DNA of 5,544 bases from an uncultured Ruminococcus sp. (GCA_945876155.1 CAMCMW010000132.1:1-5544); one strand, 5' to 3'; shown: positions 1-5,341, numbered from the stretch's first letter. The notes: generated by a model from the sequence alone, not told the origin. A program made the numbers and translations.

Positions 1-1759
1 TTCTGTATGAACGTCCGAACTGCTGTTTGTGAATCTGGTGGAATGATTCCTTGAGTTTTTCAATAGTGTCTTCTGTGACTTCTCCGCCGATAACAGGTAC
101 TCTCATTTCGTAGCCCTGTCCTTCATAACGGCAGTCAGCGTAACGAACAACAGTGATATTGTCATCTGTCATGTTATCTTCAACAAGTCTGTCATACGCT
201 TCCTTTTCCAGTTCAGTAAAGTCAGCTGTAAGTCCGCTGAGATTGACATTTGTTGAAAGCTGCATTTCTGTCTTTGAGAAATCATACATAAGGTCAGTAT
301 TAACAAGACCAACTGCACAGAGCGCACCAGGATTGAGAGGGATAATTACATTCTTCATGCCGAGTTCTCTTGCAACTGAGCAGGCATGGAGTGAACCGGC
401 ACCGCCGCAGGCAAACAATGCAAACTCACGAGGGTCAAAACCTCTTCTGACGCTTTCCATTTCAATTTCCTGAATCATATTATTGTTCATTACATCAATA
501 ATACCAAGCGCTGCTTCATCAAGAGTCTGACCAAGGGGTTCACCGATTTTTTCCATAATAGCCTTTTCAGCCAGCTCCGGCTTGATTTCCATACGTCCGC
601 CGAGGAGCTTTGTGCCCAGTCTGCCAAGAATGATATTGGCGTCTGATACTGTAGGACTTGTACCGCCTCTGTTATAGCAGGCAGGTCCCGGAACAGCACC
701 GGCACTCTGAGGACCAACACGGAAGAATCCGCCCTCATCAATATACGCCATTGAACCGCCGCCGGCACCGATAGTACCAACATCAATCATAGGAACCATA
801 GCTGAGTATCCGCCGACCTTTGTGTCAAGAATGTGTTTCATGCTCGGTTTGAGGTCTGCAAGTACTGAAATATCAGCTGAAGTTCCGCCAATATCAAGAG
901 TAATAACGTTATTTATTTCTGTAAGCTTAGTAGTCCAGATAGCACCCAGAACACCGCCTACAGGACCTGAAAGGAGAAGATTTACAGGTTTTTCCTGAGC
1001 CGCCTGTGCTGAGGCAACACCGCCGAATGACTGCATAAGGTGTACCTTTGCTGTATAGCCCTGTTCTTTAAGGGTCTTTTCAAGCTGTTTGATATATCTG
1101 GAAGTTGTAGGTCCGATATATGAATTAAGGGCAGTTGTTGTAAAACGTTCATACTCTCTGAACTGCGGAAGAACTTCAGAACTCAAAGAAATATAAACTT
1201 CCGGATATTCCTCTTTGATAATTTCCTTGACTCTCTGTTCGTGAGCAGGATTTAAGAATGAGAAAAGGAAACATACTGAAATAGCCTCAATTTTCTCTTC
1301 TTTCATCTTTCTTACGGCTGCTCTTACTTCATCTTCATCAAGAGGAACAAGCTCTTCGCCGTTCGGAGCAATAACACGTTCAGTTACTCCATATCTGTCA
1401 CGTCTCTTAGCCACAGGATATTTCTGCCACGGAATATCTTCAACAATAGAGAAGTTTGTAGGTCTTTTGTGGCGGGCAATGTGAACAATATCCCTGTAGC
1501 CCTTTGTTGTAATCATACCTGCTCTGCAGCCCTTATGTTCAAGTACCATATTGGTTGCAATTGTTGTGCCGTGGAAAATTTCCTGAATTTCATTATGGGG
1601 AATACTCAGCTTGTCACAGATAGCATTGATACCCTCCATCATACCAACTGACGGATCATGAGGAGTAGTTGAAGTTTTGTAAACCTCAATTTTACCATCA
1701 TCATCTACATAGATAAAGTCAGTAAACGTACCGCCTACGTCAACGCCTATTCTTTTCAT
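1..1759 (-). CDS. hyuA: Hydantoinase/oxoprolinase family protein, HyuA-type alpha subunit (3' end beyond window)
   Basis: The minus-strand frame is open from ATG at 1759 to the left edge: 586 residues, of an expected ~680-700. AAGGAGT (1768-1774) lies 8 nt before the ATG and fixes the start. The order matches ATP-dependent hydantoinases of the ASKHA fold: DVGGTFTD at residues 7-14 (first phosphate loop), HGTT at 63-66, LSGPVGG around 263-269, DIGGTSAD at 289-296 (second phosphate loop), GAGGGS at 331-336, GPACY at 358-362, TVSDAN at 370-375 and CGGAGS at 451-456. The C-terminal HyuA domain begins near residue 500 and is cut off. Known family members open hydantoin, N-methylhydantoin or 5-oxoproline rings with ATP, usually with a HyuB subunit. 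The upstream carbamoyl-amidase-like gene favours a hydantoin or N-methylhydantoin substrate (inference). No frameshift is seen. Acetone/acetophenone carboxylase subunits are relatives and cannot be fully excluded. Confidence 0.93.
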   Translation of the reverse strand, partial: MKRIGVDVGGTFTDFIYVDDDGKIEVYKTSTTPHDPSVGMMEGINAICDKLSIPHNEIQEIFHGTTIATNMVLEHKGCRAGMITTKGYRDIVHIARHKRPTNFSIVEDIPWQKYPVAKRRDRYGVTERVIAPNGEELVPLDEDEVRAAVRKMKEEKIEAISVCFLFSFLNPAHEQRVKEIIKEEYPEVYISLSSEVLPQFREYERFTTTALNSYIGPTTSRYIKQLEKTLKEQGYTAKVHLMQSFGGVASAQAAQEKPVNLLLSGPVGGVLGAIWTTKLTEINNVITLDIGGTSADISVLADLKPSMKHILDTKVGGYSAMVPMIDVGTIGAGGGSMAYIDEGGFFRVGPQSAGAVPGPACYNRGGTSPTVSDANIILGRLGTKLLGGRMEIKPELAEKAIMEKIGEPLGQTLDEAALGIIDVMNNNMIQEIEMESVRRGFDPREFALFACGGAGSLHACSVARELGMKNVIIPLNPGALCAVGLVNTDLMYDFSKTEMQLSTNVNLSGLTADFTELEKEAYDRLVEDNMTDDNITVVRYADCRYEGQGYEMRVPVIGGEVTEDTIEKLKESFHQIHKQQFGRSYR

Positions 1760-1780
1760 CAACGTTCACTCCTTATAACA

Positions 1781-1830
1781 AAACAGACAATGGGTTTGTC
1801 AGAATAAAAACCAAACACCATTGTCTGTTT
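1781..1830 (-). promoter_or_regulatory. Intercistronic hairpin between the amidase gene and hyuA
   Basis: Perfect 13-bp inverted arms (1781-1793 and 1818-1830, AAACAGACAATGG and its complement) extend inward by GTTTG/CAAAC with one bulged A, giving about 18 pairs around a 13-nt loop. It fills most of the 107-bp gap between the two genes. On the transcript the hairpin is followed by UUUUGUU and then, within about 6 nt of the stem, by the hyuA ribosome binding site. It could be a partial terminator, an mRNA stabiliser or a translation control element. The modest GC content and short U-run argue against an efficient terminator. Confidence 0.7.
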
Positions 1831-1866
1831 AAAATATATTCAAATTAAAGATTAAACAAGTCAGAC

Positions 1867-2604
1867 TTATTTATCGTATTTTCTTGCGTGCTTTGTGTAT
1901 ACTGAAGGATCAATGCCCTCAAGATACTTTACAACTTCGTCAACCGGTACAACATCACAGAACTTAGCTTCCATATCGAAAAGATTCCATTCTACAACAC
2001 CCGGAACACGGTCGCCTACAGTACCCTCCGGAACGATTGTCTTGAAACCGTAGCCTGTTGAATCCATAACTGTGTGTCTTACACACGCACACGCTGTTGC
2101 ACCCATAACAATCAGTGTGTCAACACCGAGATAATTCAGAGTCTGTGCAAGATGTGTACCGAAGAAATTTGATGCAAACTTCTTGTGGATTACCGGTTCT
2201 TCCGGAAGAGGCTTGATCTTTGGGTCAATTTCCATCCACTCGCTGTTGATATCAAGTGTAGTAAGCGGAATTTTTTCGTCCCATCTCGGAAGATCCATCT
2301 GTGCTTCACCAAGGAATCCTGTTGTTGTATGGAAAATCGGTACGCCGGACTTTCTGCCTGCTTCCAGGACTTTCAGTGCTTCTGCGCAGACTTCTTCAGA
2401 GTGATTGCAGGTAAACGGGTGTCCCTCACTCATCCATGCCTTAGCCATATCAACTGTTGTAATAGCTGGTGCTTTACCGAAACCCATCTTACGCATGAAT
2501 CCACGTTCCTTGTAAACTTCTCTCGCTTCAGCAAATGCTTTTTTCAAAAGTTCTTCGTCAAACTCATAATGATCAACAAACTTGAAATCCTTATTCTCAG
2601 CCAT
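1867..2604 (-). CDS. Isochorismatase-family cysteine amidohydrolase, N-carbamoylsarcosine amidase-like
   Basis: A 245-aa protein with the isochorismatase/nicotinamidase cysteine hydrolase fold. The likely catalytic triad is visible: Asp52 (in TTVDMAKAW), Lys141 (in VIHKKFASNFFGT) and Cys174 (in GATACACVRHT), with the usual GT and CVRHT surroundings. The long N-terminal extension before the Asp and the total length resemble N-carbamoylsarcosine amidase rather than the ~180-aa nicotinamidases. That enzyme releases ammonia and CO2 from N-carbamoylsarcosine to give sarcosine. The adjoining hyuA gene, whose family makes N-carbamoyl products from hydantoins, supports this role, but the exact substrate (N-carbamoylsarcosine or another N-carbamoyl amino acid) is inference. 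AAAGGT at 2613-2618 lies 8 nt before the ATG. No signal peptide is seen, so it is probably cytoplasmic. It is the first gene of the operon. Confidence 0.9.
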   Translation of the reverse strand: MAENKDFKFVDHYEFDEELLKKAFAEAREVYKERGFMRKMGFGKAPAITTVDMAKAWMSEGHPFTCNHSEEVCAEALKVLEAGRKSGVPIFHTTTGFLGEAQMDLPRWDEKIPLTTLDINSEWMEIDPKIKPLPEEPVIHKKFASNFFGTHLAQTLNYLGVDTLIVMGATACACVRHTVMDSTGYGFKTIVPEGTVGDRVPGVVEWNLFDMEAKFCDVVPVDEVVKYLEGIDPSVYTKHARKYDK

Positions 2605-2711
2605 GATAATCTACCTTTCTGTAACGCTGTTTTAAGCGCTGTATTTTCATATTTACGATAGTTACGCTGTGAGTAATTTCAATCCGGATTCTGTTCTCTG
2701 TAACTGCCTTT

Positions 2712-2740
2712 ATTATATCAGACCGTATCTGTCAAGTCAA
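2712..2740 (-). promoter_or_regulatory. Promoter of the amidase-hyuA operon
   Basis: Read on the minus strand: TTGACT (2740-2735), a 17-bp spacer, then TATAAT (2717-2712) preceded by TGA, an extended -10. The predicted start is near 2705, which leaves a leader of about 100 nt before the amidase ATG. Within the leader DNA, GTWACGCTGT occurs twice on the plus strand (2621-2630 and 2661-2670) and CGCTGT a third time (2637-2642). No riboswitch is recognised. Confidence 0.8.
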
Positions 2741-2754
2741 TAAATATGAGCCAT

Positions 2755-2792
2755 TTGTCAAAACTGCTTCATTGACGATTGTTTGTACAAAC
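2755..2792. promoter_or_regulatory. Probable operator dyads in the divergent control region
   Basis: Two dyads lie between the divergent promoters. TTGTCAA (2755-2761) and TTGACGA (2772-2778) form an imperfect inverted repeat with a 10-bp gap; its centre is about -61.5 from the predicted operon start. GTTTGTACAAAC (2781-2792) is a perfect 12-bp palindrome centred about -81.5, two helical turns further upstream. Such positions suit an activator of the minus-strand operon. The protein encoded at 2913-4421 is the obvious candidate, but binding is inference. Confidence 0.5.
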
Positions 2793-2841
2793 TTTATCAC
2801 TTGAATTGTTTCGTGTTCATAAATTCTGTTTTTCATTCTAA

Positions 2842-2870
2842 TTTACATTATGCTGTCAATATGGTATAAT
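2842..2870 (+). promoter_or_regulatory. Promoter of the helix-turn-helix regulator gene
   Basis: TTTACA (2842-2847), a 17-bp spacer and TATAAT (2865-2870), with TGG directly before the -10 making it an extended -10. The predicted transcript start is near 2877, about 36 nt before the chosen start codon. It is divergent from the amidase-hyuA promoter. Confidence 0.8.
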
Positions 2871-2912
2871 TAAGATAAAATCAATTTTGTTTTAATCAGG
2901 GAGGCTATGTGT

Positions 2913-4421
2913 ATGAAAAGTAAAAAGATTTCTACTCTCGGATACGTTATGGATTTCCTTAACATTCAGACCACAGCAATGGCAAAAGCTCTGCACGTAG
3001 ACCCAAGCCTTATAAGCAAATGGAAATCCGGTGCCAGACAGCTTACAGAACAATCTGTCTATTTTGATGATGTGATTCAGTTTCTTATGGAAAACAGTGG
3101 ATATGACGATTACAGAACTTTAAGAAGTGTTTTGACGGAGCTGTTTCCTCATGAGCAGTTCACAGAATATTCTCAGCTGGAAAAGTTTCTGAGGTACGCC
3201 CTCTCTGATAAAATTTCGGATAGTACATCAGACATATCACAGGTCATGTTCGGAAACGTTAAAACAGTACCGGTAATGATTTTTAATGAAATGCAGGGAC
3301 GGCATGATGCAGTCAATAAACTTTTTGACTATGCAGAATCTATTGCTGACCCCGGTGAATTAACGTTCATAGACACGGATTCATTTCAATGGATATGGAA
3401 AGACCTTGATTTTTCACAGCTTTTTACACAGCGTCTGCTGAAACTGCTGAACAAGGGTTATCACGCTACATTTGCAATACGCAACTCATCTTCAAAGGAA
3501 AATTTCCGTAAGTTCTTTGATTCATGCAGTCCGATAATATTCCATAAAAATGTCAGCTGGTATTATGTACAGTACTACGATGCCCCAATTATAGGATTCT
3601 CCCTTATGCTTATCAATCATTCCATATCCGTGATAGGAATGTTCACTCAGGAAACCAATCTGACAACAATGGTTTTTAAGGACAGCTCTGTTATATTGCA
3701 GCATGAAGCCTTCGCCAGAAATTTCATTATGAATTGTATTCCCCTGTTTGAGGATTTCAAACCCTTTGATATGCCGAAAATCATTGCAGATACTCCCAGA
3801 TTCAGAAGAAAATACTCCTTTTATGCGTTTCTTCCTGTCCCGGCATTTATAGCTGTGGATACCGGACTGCTCAAAGAGATACTATATGAAAATAAAATGG
3901 AGGAATCATCTGATACATTTCAGAGTGTTCTGGAATTAAACCGCTTTTTTCAGGAACTTTCAGGTATCCACAACAGCGGAGCTTTTTCAGATAACCAGGA
4001 AACAGTTCTGATATTTCAGATAGAAAAGATGCTTGAAAGAGCAGGAAAAAGAACGTTTGAAAGCAACAGCCTCACTCTGTCATGCAGGAAAAAAATCACA
4101 ATACAGCCCGGACAATATGCAGCCGAACTTCGTTCACTGGCTGATACCCTGCGTTCAAATCCAAATGTTCATATTGTGCTTGCCTCTGAGAAAGATACCG
4201 TTTCTCTGCCGTACATCAACTGCTGGTGTATGCAGAACAGTTATATGCTGCAAATGTATGACAAAGGATTCTGCTTATGCGATGAAAGCACAGTCGTTTC
4301 AGTTGCCTTTAATGCGCTGGAACGCTGTATACATAAAGTCCCTCCTGAACGAAAAGAACGACAGTCTGTTGCCGGTTTTCTTACAGAGCTTGCTGATGAA
4401 CTGGATAATGCTTCTTCATAA
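2913..4421 (+). CDS. Large HTH (Cro/CI-type) protein, probable transcriptional regulator of the divergent operon
   Basis: 502 aa counted from the ATG at 2913. The earlier ATG at 2907 sits only 2 nt after the AGGGAGG ribosome binding site (2898-2904), whereas 2913 is at the normal 8 nt, so I chose 2913. Residues ~18-44 form a lambda-repressor-like helix-turn-helix (TAMAKALHVDPSLISKWKSG, with the typical ISKWKSG recognition helix). The remaining ~450 residues match no domain I can name. They look like a mixed alpha/beta region (~110-285) followed by a further region rich in aromatics and cysteines. There is no signal peptide or membrane segment. Orientation, spacing and the dyads in the shared control region suggest it senses a metabolite of the pathway, but that is inference. 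No clear terminator follows the stop; read-through would end at the hairpin at 4678-4716. Confidence 0.85.
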   Translation: MKSKKISTLGYVMDFLNIQTTAMAKALHVDPSLISKWKSGARQLTEQSVYFDDVIQFLMENSGYDDYRTLRSVLTELFPHEQFTEYSQLEKFLRYALSDKISDSTSDISQVMFGNVKTVPVMIFNEMQGRHDAVNKLFDYAESIADPGELTFIDTDSFQWIWKDLDFSQLFTQRLLKLLNKGYHATFAIRNSSSKENFRKFFDSCSPIIFHKNVSWYYVQYYDAPIIGFSLMLINHSISVIGMFTQETNLTTMVFKDSSVILQHEAFARNFIMNCIPLFEDFKPFDMPKIIADTPRFRRKYSFYAFLPVPAFIAVDTGLLKEILYENKMEESSDTFQSVLELNRFFQELSGIHNSGAFSDNQETVLIFQIEKMLERAGKRTFESNSLTLSCRKKITIQPGQYAAELRSLADTLRSNPNVHIVLASEKDTVSLPYINCWCMQNSYMLQMYDKGFCLCDESTVVSVAFNALERCIHKVPPERKERQSVAGFLTELADELDNASS

Positions 4422-4471
4422 TAAGAGCTGGTATAAAAAATGAATCCATGATAAAAAAGTGCATAAAAATA

Positions 4472-4500
4472 TTGACATTATTGAAAATATCTGCTATAAT
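4472..4500 (+). promoter_or_regulatory. Perfect-consensus promoter for the repeat RNA
   Basis: TTGACA (4472-4477), exactly 17 bp, then TATAAT (4495-4500), with TGC before the -10 as an extended element. Both hexamers match sigma-A consensus completely. The predicted start is near 4507, just before the first repeat. GCATAAAAAT (4461-4470) lies immediately upstream of the -35 and recurs beyond the terminator. Confidence 0.85.
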
Positions 4501-4506
4501 ATTTTT

Positions 4507-4724
4507 ACAACCCTGACACCGTAAGGTGATTGACACTATATCATATTGCCATGGTTATCATATTTATATCTGTATACCACCTTGACACCGTAGGGTGATT
4601 GACACTTAATAATAGCCATAATTGTTTACTCCTTTTATAACTGTATACCCCCTGACACCGTAAGGTGATTGACAAAAAAAGCCGTCACAAATGATTTTAC
4701 TCATTGTGACGGCTTTGTTTTTAT
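4507..4724 (+). ncRNA. Predicted ~215-nt non-coding RNA made of three hairpin repeats
   Basis: This transcription unit is defined by a perfect promoter and a strong intrinsic terminator, with no credible coding frame between. The longest plus-strand ATG frame noticed (15 codons from 4551) has no ribosome binding site at a useful distance. Each repeat can form CACC-GUAA-GGUG (GUAG loop in copy 2), so the RNA would be a string of short hairpins joined by A/U-rich stretches. Possible roles are a small regulatory or antisense RNA, a protein-binding sponge, an RNA antitoxin, or a minimal CRISPR-like array. No cas or toxin nuclease gene is in the window. It converges on the tiny-peptide operon. I do not recognise it as a known RNA family. 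Confidence 0.6.
4511..4674 (+). repeat. Three direct repeats, period 69-70 bp (CRISPR-like or RNA repeat)
   Basis: The core GACACCGTARGGTGATTG occurs at 4515-4532, 4584-4601 and 4654-4671, within a conserved block of about 25 bp starting with CC and ending with GACA. Copy 2 differs from the others at two positions (CTTGA for CCTGA, GTAG for GTAA). Copies 2 and 3 are also preceded by CTGTATACC, so they could be read as 36-bp repeats; copy 1 lacks that part and copy 3 lacks the final bases. The intervening segments share GCCAT and TTTATA at similar positions, which suggests a decayed tandem repeat more than independent CRISPR spacers. Confidence 0.85.
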
Positions 4725-4727
4725 TTT
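4678..4727. terminator. Bidirectional intrinsic terminator shared by convergent transcripts
   Basis: A 16-bp stem (arms 4678-4694 and 4701-4716, GCCGTCACAA core, one bulged A) with a 6-nt TTTTAC loop. On the plus strand it is followed by GTTTTTATTTT; on the minus strand the stem runs into seven consecutive T. It therefore ends the repeat RNA from the left and the tiny-peptide operon from the right. Confidence 0.92.
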
Positions 4728-4730
4728 AAC

Positions 4731-4786
4731 AGTACTGCATAAAAATTGTAACCAGAAAACGTAAAGTATAATTTTTATGCAGTATT
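4731..4786. repeat. Long inverted repeat between terminator and peptide operon
   Basis: TACTGCATAAAAATT (4733-4747) is repeated in inverted orientation at 4770-4784, a perfect 15-bp match with some further pairing outside, around a 22-bp centre. It lies in the 3' untranslated part of the peptide-operon transcript. There is no U-tract like that of the neighbouring terminator, so it may be a DNA site, an mRNA 3' structure or a remnant of a mobile element. Its GCATAAAAAT core also occurs at 4461-4470. Confidence 0.8.
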
Positions 4787-4803
4787 GCTTTTAAGGAAAT
4801 GAA

Positions 4804-4887
4804 CTAAAAATGTTCACGCCTTATCTCAAGAAACGTACCAATAACAGTAACGGCTAATCCAGCAACAGCAAGGACGTTCTTAAACAT
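4804..4887 (-). CDS. Tiny hydrophobic peptide, 27 aa, last gene of the peptide operon
   Basis: ATG at 4887, stop TAG at 4804-4806, preceded by the near-perfect ribosome binding site AGGAGGTGAT 4 nt before the ATG. The peptide has a hydrophobic stretch at residues ~5-20 (VLAVAGLAVTVIGTFL), long enough to be a short membrane helix, then a charged tail containing EIRREH. There is no cleavable leader motif and it matches no family I know. The ribosome binding site lies within the 18-nt gap after the preceding gene. Its outline (hydrophobic N-terminal part, charged C-terminus) resembles small membrane peptides such as type I toxins or phenol-soluble modulin-like peptides, but only in outline. Confidence 0.72.
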   Translation of the reverse strand: MFKNVLAVAGLAVTVIGTFLEIRREHF

Positions 4888-4905
4888 AAAATCACCTCCT
4901 GAAAA

Positions 4906-4971
4906 TCAGTACACAACAAACGGAAACCTGCGGCGGGAATCAAACGGGTTACGAACAACAGAAAGAATCAT
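4906..4971 (-). CDS. Tiny cationic peptide, 21 aa
   Basis: ATG at 4971, stop TGA at 4906-4908. GGAGGTG lies 6 nt before the ATG, slightly weaker than those of its neighbours. The N-terminus is MILSVVRNPFD, then an arginine cluster (Arg13-15) and an aromatic/hydrophobic end (FPFVVY). Net charge is about +3. The RNPF part loosely resembles SNPI/LRN in the next peptide upstream. The gap to the upstream gene is only 14 nt, so the two are probably co-translated. Function unknown; the coding call rests on the ribosome binding site and the regular spacing of the array. Confidence 0.6.
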   Translation of the reverse strand: MILSVVRNPFDSRRRFPFVVY

Positions 4972-4985
4972 AAAAAACACCTCCA

Positions 4986-5045
4986 CTAAAATACGATAAT
5001 ATTACGAAGAATCGGGTTAGAAGGATAGCGCAAAGGACGTACCAT
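4986..5045 (-). CDS. Tiny cationic peptide, 19 aa
   Basis: ATG at 5045, stop TAG at 4986-4988, with AGGAGGTGAT 5 nt before the ATG. The whole peptide reads MVRPLRYPSNPILRNIIVF: three arginines, no acidic residue, a proline-containing middle and a hydrophobic end. It follows the 28-aa peptide gene at a 33-nt gap. The 19-aa Cys-rich gene follows the other copy of the 28-aa gene at the same 33-nt distance, so the two occupy equivalent slots in the duplication. Function unknown. Confidence 0.65.
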   Translation of the reverse strand: MVRPLRYPSNPILRNIIVF

Positions 5046-5078
5046 AATAATCACCTCCTGAAAAACGTCGGAACGTAA

Positions 5079-5165
5079 TCAGTCGTTGTCGGAAACAGCC
5101 TCAGCGATAGCACCTATACAGGTAACAACCGCACTGACGATACTAAGACCACCGAAAATGTTCAT
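5079..5165 (-). CDS. Tiny hydrophobic acidic peptide, 28 aa (copy 1)
   Basis: ATG at 5165, stop TGA at 5079-5081, with GGGGGTGAT 4 nt before the ATG. A longer reading of the same frame from a GTG at 5306 would be 75 aa, but that codon is the ribosome binding site of the preceding gene, so the short form is right. The peptide starts MNIFGG, has a hydrophobic run at residues 7-23 (LSIVSAVVTCIGAIAEA) with one Cys at position 16, and ends in acidic SDND. Net charge is about -3. Residues 1-22 are identical to the gene at 5435-5521. It could be a single membrane helix. The Gly-Gly at 5-6 is too early for a usual double-glycine leader. No known family is recognised. Confidence 0.75.
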   Translation of the reverse strand: MNIFGGLSIVSAVVTCIGAIAEAVSDND

Positions 5166-5188
5166 GGAATCACCCCCTTGTGATAATA
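5099..5188. repeat. Duplicated 90-bp segment, copy 1
   Basis: 5099-5188 matches 5455-5544 at a constant offset of 356 bp with one difference by eye (5133 A, 5489 G). It covers the conserved part of the 28-aa gene, its ribosome binding site and the upstream hairpin. Weaker similarity continues leftward to the ribosome binding site of the following gene near 5051. Confidence 0.9.
5169..5184 (-). promoter_or_regulatory. Hairpin over the ribosome binding site of the 28-aa peptide gene (also at 5525-5540)
   Basis: On the mRNA, AUCAC and GUGAU pair around AAGGGG, so the Shine-Dalgarno lies in the loop and right arm. The same element is conserved upstream of copy 2 (5525-5540). The other five small genes have AGGAGGTGAT without this partner. 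It is only five pairs, so an effect on translation is a guess. Confidence 0.4.
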
Positions 5189-5238
5189 TAATTATAAAAC
5201 ATAAAGCGGAAAAACTCACGACAAAAAGTGAAGAAAAA

Positions 5239-5298
5239 TTACAGACCCAGAACCTTGGCTGCAACATAAGCAACCTTAAGAGCAGTTGAAACTGGCAT
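5239..5298 (-). CDS. Tiny cationic alanine/valine-rich peptide, 19 aa
   Basis: ATG at 5298, stop TAA at 5239-5241, with AGGAGGTGAT 3-4 nt before the ATG. The peptide MPVSTALKVAYVAAKVLGL has lysines at 8 and 15 on an otherwise Ala/Val/Leu background and could form a short amphipathic helix. It is followed by a 73-nt gap, the longest in the array, before the 28-aa gene at 5165; that gap holds an AT-rich stretch with TATAAT (5196-5191, minus strand) but no good -35. Function unknown. Confidence 0.66.
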   Translation of the reverse strand: MPVSTALKVAYVAAKVLGL

Positions 5299-5341
5299 AT
5301 AATCACCTCCTACTCAAATCAGAACACCCAAAACAGAACAA

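Noticed and set aside
153..473. 106-codon plus-strand open frame
   Set aside because: Lies wholly opposite hyuA, whose minus-strand frame shows conserved motifs throughout; no ribosome binding site of note.
2185..2661. 158-codon plus-strand open frame
   Set aside because: Antisense to the amidase gene, which has its catalytic residues intact; the product resembles no protein and crosses the operon's leader.
4033..4443. 136-codon plus-strand frame inside the regulator gene
   Set aside because: Out-of-frame shadow of the regulator; no sign of a frameshift in the main frame.
4551..4598. 15-codon plus-strand frame within the repeat RNA
   Set aside because: No ribosome binding site at a proper distance; its end lies inside a repeat whose conservation is better explained by RNA or DNA structure.
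4511..4674. CRISPR array
   Set aside because: Only three repeats, both ends degenerate, the two intervening segments resemble each other, and no cas gene in the window. Kept as an alternative, not as the call.
4507..4803. Type III (ToxIN-like) toxin-antitoxin locus
   Set aside because: Promoter, tandem-repeat RNA and terminator fit, but no ~170-aa toxin gene follows on the plus strand, and the 70-nt period is longer than the usual 34-45 nt.
5191..5196. Internal promoter before the 28-aa gene copy 1
   Set aside because: A good -10 (TATAAT on the minus strand) but no recognisable -35 at 16-18 bp and no extended -10.
5086..5289. 67-codon plus-strand frame
   Set aside because: Opposite two tiny genes with strong ribosome binding sites; no comparable site on the plus strand.
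5079..5306. 75-aa minus-strand protein starting at a GTG
   Set aside because: The GTG is part of the Shine-Dalgarno of the 19-aa gene at 5298; the ATG at 5165 has its own ribosome binding site conserved in the duplicate at 5521.
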